Positions 56,764-64,000 of a stretch of DNA of 64,000 nt are shown one piece after another. Location of the stretch: the NCBI RefSeq assembly GCF_000829905.1, contig NZ_CDPP01000005.1:600001-664000 (forward strand), written 5' to 3'. The first letter of the stretch is position 1. Every line of letters starts with the position of its first letter. Both the position numbers and the translations under genes were made by a program. The stretch is from Beduini massiliensis (lineage in GTDB: Bacteria > Bacillota_I > Bacilli_A > Erysipelotrichales > Coprobacillaceae). The notes beneath the pieces are model-generated. The model did not search any database, was not told the origin of the DNA, and saw nothing but the letters and a program-made list of their open reading frames with translations.

Positions 56764-57373
56764 CAAATTGGCTCATTGAGCCATCTTTTTTATTTATACG
56801 AATACGATGCTTTACCAGCATCAACATCGGCATATCCGTAAGTGAATCCGAATAACCATAAGAGTGATCATAGTCAATCTCAATGTTCTGTTTTTTTAGA
56901 ATCTCTTGAATTCGTCTTACCTTTTCTTCACCCTTACAGTTTTTTCCAATAACCTTGCTGGTATTTTTCCCCTCTTTTGTGAGTGTCTTTGTCCCGATCA
57001 CCATATCCACCGGAAGATCTGTATATTTTAAATAGACTTCCGGAGAAGCAGAAACAAGATAAATCAGATAGCCTTCTGATTTTTTTTGTTTTAACTCCTC
57101 CACTACATTGGTGTAATAATGAGGAATCAAACATTCCTGATAAAACAATTCCAGTTCTTTTTCGCTCAGATGATTCAAAGGAAACAAAATAGCTTGTTTT
57201 AAAGGAATAAAAGAGATTACTTTTATTCCATACAACAGACCTAAAAAAGCCAGTTTAAACAAGTAAATAAAACTCCATGGATGACGTTTTAAACAAAAAT
57301 AGATCAATCGTTTCATGGAATCCTGTGGCAAAAGCGTATCATCAAAATCAAAGAACGCTATTTTACGCTTCAT
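56759..57373 (-). CDS. HAD-IB family phosphatase (SerB-like)
   Basis: 204 residues. Motif I FFDFDDTLLPQDS, motif II YLVSASPE, Lys region TSKVIGKNCKGEEKVRRI and motif IV YGYSDSLTDMPML match HAD-IB phosphatases. The substrate may be phosphoserine, a lipid phosphate or another small phosphate. ATG 57373 overlaps the deoD stop by 11 bp with no ribosome binding site of its own. Confidence 0.9.
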   Translation of the reverse strand: MKRKIAFFDFDDTLLPQDSMKRLIYFCLKRHPWSFIYLFKLAFLGLLYGIKVISFIPLKQAILFPLNHLSEKELELFYQECLIPHYYTNVVEELKQKKSEGYLIYLVSASPEVYLKYTDLPVDMVIGTKTLTKEGKNTSKVIGKNCKGEEKVRRIQEILKKQNIEIDYDHSYGYSDSLTDMPMLMLVKHRIRINKKDGSMSQFE

Positions 57374-58076
57374 CACACGCAATCTCTAAAGCGACTTCCA
57401 TCATCGCTGTAAATGTTTTTTCTCTCTCTTGTGCAGATGTTTCTTCACTTGTCACCAAAGAATCAGAAACGGTCAGTAAAGTCAGTGCTTTTTTATTTAA
57501 GTAAGCAGCTGTCGCAAACAATGCATACGATTCCATTTCTACTCCCAGACATCCCATTTTAGCCCATTTCAAGTTTGATCCGCCTTCTGCCATATAAAAA
57601 TAATCCGATGCAATGACATTGCCAACATGATAGTTAAGCTCTTTTGCCTTTGAAAAGTTCACTGCTTTTTCCAATAAAGAATACGAACTGATGGCACTGT
57701 AAGTTCCATTCAATTGGTATTGTGCTGCAAAGTTAGAATCTGTACATGCCCCTTGCACAATAATGATATCACGCAAATGCACGTCTTCTTTTAATCCTCC
57801 GCATGACCCAATGCGGATTATATTTTCTACGCCATAGAACTGATAAAGTTCATGACAGTAAATGCCGATTGAAGGCATTCCCATACCTGATCCCATGATG
57901 GATACCGGTTTTCCTTTATAATAGCCGGTATAGCCCAGCATATTACGAACACCGTTGAATTGTACGACATCCTCCAAATAAGTTTCTGCCAAAAATTTTG
58001 CTCTCAACGGATCTCCCGGCATTAATACTGTTTTCGCAATCATTCCTTCTTTTGCTTCGTTATGTGGTGTAGCCAT
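57363..58076 (-). CDS. deoD: Purine nucleoside phosphorylase, DeoD type
   Basis: 237 residues, hexameric PNP type. MPGDPLRAKFLAE (phosphate loop), MGSGMGMPSIGIY, IIRIGSCGGL, and GVEMESYALFA (ribose binding) with the catalytic Asp in LLTVSDSLVT. It cleaves purine nucleosides to base and ribose-1-phosphate. AAGGAGG precedes the ATG. Third gene of a run after two thioredoxin-like lipoproteins. Confidence 0.96.
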   Translation of the reverse strand: MATPHNEAKEGMIAKTVLMPGDPLRAKFLAETYLEDVVQFNGVRNMLGYTGYYKGKPVSIMGSGMGMPSIGIYCHELYQFYGVENIIRIGSCGGLKEDVHLRDIIIVQGACTDSNFAAQYQLNGTYSAISSYSLLEKAVNFSKAKELNYHVGNVIASDYFYMAEGGSNLKWAKMGCLGVEMESYALFATAAYLNKKALTLLTVSDSLVTSEETSAQEREKTFTAMMEVALEIACDEA

Positions 58077-58089
58077 CTTTATTTCCTCC

Positions 58090-58527
58090 TTATTCTTTAA
58101 ATAGCCATCTGCCGTTAGATAATGTATCCCCTAACGGTTTTCCATCTCTAGCTGCTTTAATATCACTGATCAATGCTGTTTCTTCTCCTTTATTATAAGC
58201 CAAAACGGCAAAGTAACCTTCAACAACAATGAATGGGACCATGCGCGAATATACGGTATCATAATCTGCCAACTGACTGGTGATTTGATCATATAATGCC
58301 CCATTTTCATCTTCATCAAGATCTTTGATTGTCAAAACAAGCTGATCACCAAATTCATTTTCCAATGCCGGAATCGCATATTCTTTAAACGCCTTGCAGT
58401 TGCTGCAGGTGCTGACTGTAAAAACTGTCATATTAATTTTTTCTTCATTTTTTTGTTTAGTGGATGTACAACCGCTCAAACTGATCAAAAAACAAAAAGC
58501 AATCATACTTAATAACCATTTTTTCAT
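58090..58527 (-). CDS. Thioredoxin-like lipoprotein (CSNC motif)
   Basis: 145 residues. Lipoprotein signal with lipobox LSGC, then a thioredoxin-like fold: TVFTVSTCSNCKAFKEYAIP with CxxC, and ALYDQITSQLADYDT in the middle. Probably an extracytoplasmic thiol redox protein. ATG 58527 overlaps the stop of the upstream paralogue (ATGA), so the two are translationally coupled. 13 nt before deoD. Confidence 0.82.
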   Translation of the reverse strand: MKKWLLSMIAFCFLISLSGCTSTKQKNEEKINMTVFTVSTCSNCKAFKEYAIPALENEFGDQLVLTIKDLDEDENGALYDQITSQLADYDTVYSRMVPFIVVEGYFAVLAYNKGEETALISDIKAARDGKPLGDTLSNGRWLFKE

Positions 58528-58952
58528 AGTGTAAACTCCCATCTGTAAGCTGATAATCGATCGCCTAATTCTTCATTATTTAAAGCACGCTTAATATCAC
58601 GAATCAGTTCTTTTTCTTCACCCGAGGCATATCCCAATAAAGCAAATTCCCCCTCCATTACAAAAAGTGGTGCATCGCCTCGATAAGATTCATCAAAAAA
58701 ATAAAGCTGATCACAAATATCATTATATACCATCATGGAGGTTTCATCATCCATATTATAATATTCGATATGAATCGCTTCTTTAAATTCTTTTTCTAAA
58801 GCAGGAATCGCATATTCTTTAAAGGCTTCACAGTAACCGCAGGAATCCCGATAAAAGAATTTCACATTAAAATCCGGATAGTTCTTTTTATTTGTCAGAG
58901 TGCATCCCGCAATCATCAACACTAAAAATAATAAAAATCCTTTTTTAAACAC
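58524..58952 (-). CDS. Thioredoxin-like lipoprotein (CGYC motif)
   Basis: 142 residues. Lipobox IAGC, then KFFYRDSCGYCEAFKEYAIP with CxxC. It is a paralogue of the next gene: KEYAIPALE.EF and the ELGDRLSAYRWEF end match EYAIPALENEF and PLGDTLSNGRWLF there. AGGAGGAATTG precedes the ATG. First gene of the run ending with deoD and a HAD phosphatase. Confidence 0.82.
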   Translation of the reverse strand: MFKKGFLLFLVLMIAGCTLTNKKNYPDFNVKFFYRDSCGYCEAFKEYAIPALEKEFKEAIHIEYYNMDDETSMMVYNDICDQLYFFDESYRGDAPLFVMEGEFALLGYASGEEKELIRDIKRALNNEELGDRLSAYRWEFTL

Positions 58953-59024
58953 AACAATTCCTCCTAACCATTAACAGTATACCAAAATTCAATTGAAATT
59001 ACTAAGATTTAGTTAAATAATATA

Positions 59025-59053
59025 TTGCAAAAAAATAATATAAATAATATAAT
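59025..59053 (+). promoter_or_regulatory. Promoter of the NfeD/stomatin operon
   Basis: TTGCAA (59025-59030), 17-nt spacer, TATAAT (59048-59053), 22 nt before the first start codon. Confidence 0.75.
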
Positions 59054-59074
59054 AATACTGAAGAAGGTGATAAA

Positions 59075-59440
59075 ATGAACTTTAAGTGGATTAAAAATGA
59101 TATCGCAACACCTACGGTTACCATTTATGAGTCCAATTTGACATTAAATAAAGTTGCTTGTGAAAATTTTACTGACATACGATATGTATTATTAGGGATT
59201 GATGAAGAGCTTAAACAAGTTGCCATCAAACCTATTACAAAAGACGAGATCGATTTAGGGGTCTATCCCCCTAGCCAATTGCATAAAATATCCATTGGTA
59301 AAAGTTACGGTAGAATAAGCAATAAAACATTTATTCGCTCTATTGGAGAATTGTACAACATTGATTTTACCGCTCAAAACGGTATTAAATATGATGCTCA
59401 CTTCAATGAGAAGAATAAACTATTAATTGTGCAGTTATAA
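59075..59440 (+). CDS. Protein of unknown function in the NfeD/stomatin operon
   Basis: 121 residues, no signal peptide or membrane helix. Beta-rich with MNFKWIKNDIATPTVTIYES, an ALxPI-like AIKPITKDEI turn and KSYGRISNKTFIRSIGE. I do not recognise the family. GAAGGTGAT precedes the ATG. 13 nt before the NfeD gene, in its operon, so a role in the same membrane process is inferred. Confidence 0.7.
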   Translation: MNFKWIKNDIATPTVTIYESNLTLNKVACENFTDIRYVLLGIDEELKQVAIKPITKDEIDLGVYPPSQLHKISIGKSYGRISNKTFIRSIGELYNIDFTAQNGIKYDAHFNEKNKLLIVQL

Positions 59441-59453
59441 GGGAGGGGTCTAA

Positions 59454-59870
59454 ATGACCATTTGGTTAGTTATTTTAATTTTATCTGTCATTGTTGAGAT
59501 CGTCACAATCGATTTAGTCAGCATTTGGATTAGTATAGGTAGTTTAGGTGCTTTGATTGCTTATTTTCTAGGTTTCAATTTAACCGTACAGATTATTGTA
59601 TGTTTAGTGATTACCGTGCTTTCGTTCATTATAACAAGGCCGATTGCGAAAAAGTATTTAACGGGGAATATTGTTCATACTAACACTGACCGTTTAATTG
59701 GCAAACAAGGGTTAGTGACAAAAGAGATTCAAGAAGACACCAAAGGGGAAGTCAAAGTCATGGGAAGTACTTGGAGTGCAATCTCAATTGACAGAGATTT
59801 CATAGAAGCAGGAACACATGTTGAAATCTTAGCCATCGATGGTGTAAAATTAGTAGTAAAGAAAGTATAA
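59454..59870 (+). CDS. NfeD family membrane protein
   Basis: 138 residues. Two or three N-terminal membrane helices (about 2-75) and a C-terminal OB-fold (about 80-138: LIGKQGLVTKEIQEDTKG, EVKVMGSTWSAISID). NfeD proteins partner with stomatin/SPFH proteins in membrane microdomains. GGGAGGGGT precedes the ATG. 13 nt before the stomatin gene. Confidence 0.93.
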   Translation: MTIWLVILILSVIVEIVTIDLVSIWISIGSLGALIAYFLGFNLTVQIIVCLVITVLSFIITRPIAKKYLTGNIVHTNTDRLIGKQGLVTKEIQEDTKGEVKVMGSTWSAISIDRDFIEAGTHVEILAIDGVKLVVKKV

Positions 59871-59883
59871 AGGAGAGAGTTAT

Positions 59884-60801
59884 ATGCCAGGACAAATTAT
59901 TACCATTGTTTTAGTTACCGTTGTTATTTTAGTTGGACTCTTGATTGTCGCAAAAACGATTCGTATCGTTCCTCAATCCAACTGCTACGTTGTTGAAAGA
60001 TTAGGGGCTTACAACCGTTCTTGCAATGTTGGGGTACACATCCTCATTCCATTTTTTGATCGAGTTGCCAACCGTGTTTCTTTAAAAGAACAAGTAGTTG
60101 ATTTTGAACCACAGCCGGTTATTACCAAAGACAACGTTACGATGCAAATCGATACAGTTGTGTATTTTCAAATCACAGATCCGAAATTATTTACTTATGG
60201 TGTTGTACGCCCCATCAATGCGATTGAAAATTTAACCGCAACTACCTTACGTAATATTATTGGGGATCTCGAATTAGATGAGACATTAACATCACGTGAT
60301 TTAATCAACGCCAAAATGAGAAGTATTCTTGATGAAGCAACCGATCCATGGGGAATCAAAGTACATCGTGTTGAAGTGAAAAACATTATTCCGCCACGTG
60401 ATATTCAAGAAGCAATGGAAAAACAAATGCGTGCAGAACGTGAAAGACGTGAAGCGATTTTACAGGCTGAAGGAAAGAAAACTGCGGCGATCTTAACAGC
60501 CGAAGGGGAAAAAGAATCTACCATCTTGCGAGCTGAAGCAGATAAAGAAGCGAAGATCACAAGAGCGACCGGTGAAGCCGAAGCACTGCGTTTAGTCTTT
60601 GAAGCACAGGCAAAAGGGATTGCTTATATCAATGAGGCAGCACCACAGCCGGCATATGTACAATTACAAGGATACAAAGCTTTAGAAAAATTATCTGAAG
60701 GGGAAGCCACAAAGATCATTATTCCAAGTGAGATCCAAGGATTAGCAGGGTTAGTTTCTTCTGTTAAAGAAATTGCTACAGATCCTAAAAAAGAAAAATA
60801 A
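59884..60801 (+). CDS. Stomatin-like SPFH protein (paraslipin type)
   Basis: 305 residues. One N-terminal membrane helix (about 5-23), the SPFH domain (about 30-190: NCYVVERLGAYNRSCN, DFEPQPVITKDNVTMQIDTV, TLRNIIGDLELDETLTSRD), then a coiled coil rich in Ala/Glu (MRAERERREAIL, GEKESTILRAEADKEA). It forms ring-like oligomers in membrane microdomains with NfeD. AAGGAGAG precedes the ATG. Confidence 0.95.
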   Translation: MPGQIITIVLVTVVILVGLLIVAKTIRIVPQSNCYVVERLGAYNRSCNVGVHILIPFFDRVANRVSLKEQVVDFEPQPVITKDNVTMQIDTVVYFQITDPKLFTYGVVRPINAIENLTATTLRNIIGDLELDETLTSRDLINAKMRSILDEATDPWGIKVHRVEVKNIIPPRDIQEAMEKQMRAERERREAILQAEGKKTAAILTAEGEKESTILRAEADKEAKITRATGEAEALRLVFEAQAKGIAYINEAAPQPAYVQLQGYKALEKLSEGEATKIIIPSEIQGLAGLVSSVKEIATDPKKEK

Positions 60802-60807
60802 AAAAAG

Positions 60808-60846
60808 AAGTCTTTGAGCTAAAATCAGTTCAAAGACTTTTATTTT
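60808..60846. terminator. Probable bidirectional terminator between stomatin and HAD genes
   Basis: AAGTCTTTGA (60808-60817), 12-nt loop, TCAAAGACTT (60830-60839), TTATTTTA. A run of A lies on the left, so it can also end the converging HAD transcript. Confidence 0.82.
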
Positions 60847-61616
60847 ATCCAACCAAAGTGACGGCAAGCAAATTCAATTCCATCATCCGTGTTTGCTTTT
60901 GTGACAAACGTCGCTTTCTTTTTTAATGCATCACAGGCATTTCCCATAGCAATTTTAGTCCAGCCATCTTGAAACATGACCAAATCATTATAATCATCTC
61001 CAAAGACAACAACATCCTTTAGATTTCCTTTCACTTGTTCCATCATTTCCATGATTCCTTGATCTTTTCGATCGTGTTGGAATGTTAAATAGTCATCTGC
61101 GAAACGAATATGTCCTAATGTATTTATTAAGCTAAGATTATTTTCTTTTGCTTTAGGGACAGCAATATAAATTTTATAAATATTCTCATATTCTTCATAA
61201 GGCTGATTCAAATCTAAAAAGTACCGTGTAGGTTCTTGTCTAAATCCTGCCTGTTCTATAAAACGCATATTTTTCATTCTCACATCGATATTGTCATCGA
61301 TAGCTATTAATATACCAAATCCAGCTTTTTCTGCCTCACAGCATAAAGAAATGGCCTTTTTATGATCTAATGGGCTATTCTTTAAAAGCACATCATTAAT
61401 AGTTAACGCTGCCCCACCATTACTGACAATATGATGGATTCCAGCATGTTTTGCAAACGCCTTTGTCTTATAATTTGCACGACCTGTTGCAATACAGACA
61501 AAATGCCCATTCTCTTGCAACAAATGAATGGTCTTTTTTGCGCTGGGAATTAGTTCTCCCGAAACTTTATTGGTTAGTGTACCATCAATATCAAAGAAAA
61601 AATACTTTTTGTCCAT
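60840..61616 (-). CDS. HAD-IIB (Cof-type) phosphatase
   Basis: 258 residues. Motif I FFDIDGTLTN, motif II ATGRANYKT, and motif IV VFGDDYNDLVMF with a C2 cap (about 85-185). Substrate unknown, probably a sugar phosphate. AGGAGATAAG precedes the ATG. Single gene between the stomatin operon and the rRNA operon. Confidence 0.92.
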   Translation of the reverse strand: MDKKYFFFDIDGTLTNKVSGELIPSAKKTIHLLQENGHFVCIATGRANYKTKAFAKHAGIHHIVSNGGAALTINDVLLKNSPLDHKKAISLCCEAEKAGFGILIAIDDNIDVRMKNMRFIEQAGFRQEPTRYFLDLNQPYEEYENIYKIYIAVPKAKENNLSLINTLGHIRFADDYLTFQHDRKDQGIMEMMEQVKGNLKDVVVFGDDYNDLVMFQDGWTKIAMGNACDALKKKATFVTKANTDDGIEFACRHFGWIK

Positions 61617-61725
61617 GTCTTATCTCCTCTTATTATGTTTAATTATAATAAAAAAAGAGAAATAGTACACAAAAAAGAGTAGAAATCTCTCTTCTCTCTC
61701 TATAGACAAGTCTCTTTCCAATACA

Positions 61726-61749
61726 TAAAAAAAGGAGGAACTCCTCCTT
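61726..61749 (-). terminator. Intrinsic terminator of the rRNA operon
   Basis: Minus strand: AAGGAGG, 4 nt, CCTCCTT, then a run of T. The stem is just past the 5S 3' end. Confidence 0.85.
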
Positions 61750-61755
61750 CTCTTA

Positions 61756-61863
61756 CCCGGCAATCTGCTATTTTCGCGATCGCTCACTATCTTCGCCGTT
61801 GATATGCTTAACTTCTGTGTTCGAGATGGTTACAGGTGTCTCCATATCCCCATCATCACCGGA
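61756..61863 (-). rRNA. rrf: 5S ribosomal RNA
   Basis: About 108 nt. The 5' and 3' ends pair (CCGGTGA with TTGCCGG), and the internal ACACCTGTAACCATCTCGAA and CAGAAGTTAAGC segments are the conserved loop B/C of 5S rRNA. Ends are good to a few bases. Confidence 0.93.
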
Positions 61864-61913
61864 TTCCTCTGAGCTCTCACTCAAAACTGGATAATAAGTT
61901 CTTTCTTCTTCTA

Positions 61914-64000
<2,087 letters not shown>

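Overview
The window looks like a core-chromosome segment from a low-GC, probably spore-forming Bacillota bacterium. The evidence is the A+T-rich sequence, strong GGAGG-type ribosome binding sites, a glyS-dnaG-rpoD-trmK-nif3 cluster, a ybeY-cdd-era-recO cluster, and the sporulation-type genes yqfC, yqfD, ylbJ and a GerS-like gene beside alr. A single-chain glycyl-tRNA synthetase and the general gene order suggest an Erysipelotrichia-like gut bacterium, but I cannot assign a genus from the sequence alone.

Layout. 1-8.5 kb: an accessory surface locus on the minus strand. It holds three secreted beta-helix adhesin-type proteins (one cut by the window edge, one with InlB/Flg_new-type repeats, one with CnaB domains), a zinc-repeat/AP2-domain protein between two of them, and a serine recombinase. 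8.8-13.6 kb: small membrane-protein operons, an MBL-fold hydrolase, a MATE exporter and an XRE regulator. 13.8-17.2 kb: a DEAD-box helicase and yqfC-yqfD-phoH. 17.4-21.1 kb: a regulator, a GH1 phospho-beta-glucosidase, a GyrI-like protein and a GNAT. 21.1-28.6 kb: pepP, then nif3-trmK-rpoD-dnaG-glyS behind a promoter and a structured leader that ends in an intrinsic terminator. 28.6-35 kb: ygiQ-recO-era-cdd-ybeY headed by a C39 peptidase ABC exporter. 35-38.7 kb: PAP2, AraC, HAD, signal peptidase I, a permease remnant and tRNA-Leu(CAA).

38.9-47 kb: an SPFH/zinc-ribbon protein with a membrane/zinc-ribbon partner, a GGDEF-EAL protein and sbcDC. 47-54 kb: a hydrolase, RluA-type synthase, MFS, redox protein, ROK kinase, hflX, ylbJ and a PerR/Fur regulator with a likely operator. 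54.3-61.6 kb: alr next to a GerS-like gene, a DUF378 protein, an operon of two thioredoxin-like lipoproteins with deoD and a HAD phosphatase, an NfeD/stomatin operon and a Cof-type HAD. 61.7-64 kb: the 3' end of an rRNA operon (23S partial, then 5S) on the minus strand.

The most noteworthy points are: the attenuator-like leader that would place dnaG and rpoD under glyS-leader control; a bacteriocin-type exporter fused transcriptionally to core translation genes without a visible precursor; the gerS-alr pairing; the adhesin/AP2/recombinase locus; and three small reading frames or remnants (54 aa at 9510-9674, 33 aa at 38004-38105, and a permease fragment at 38214-38555). No CRISPR array, prophage or intact insertion sequence was seen.
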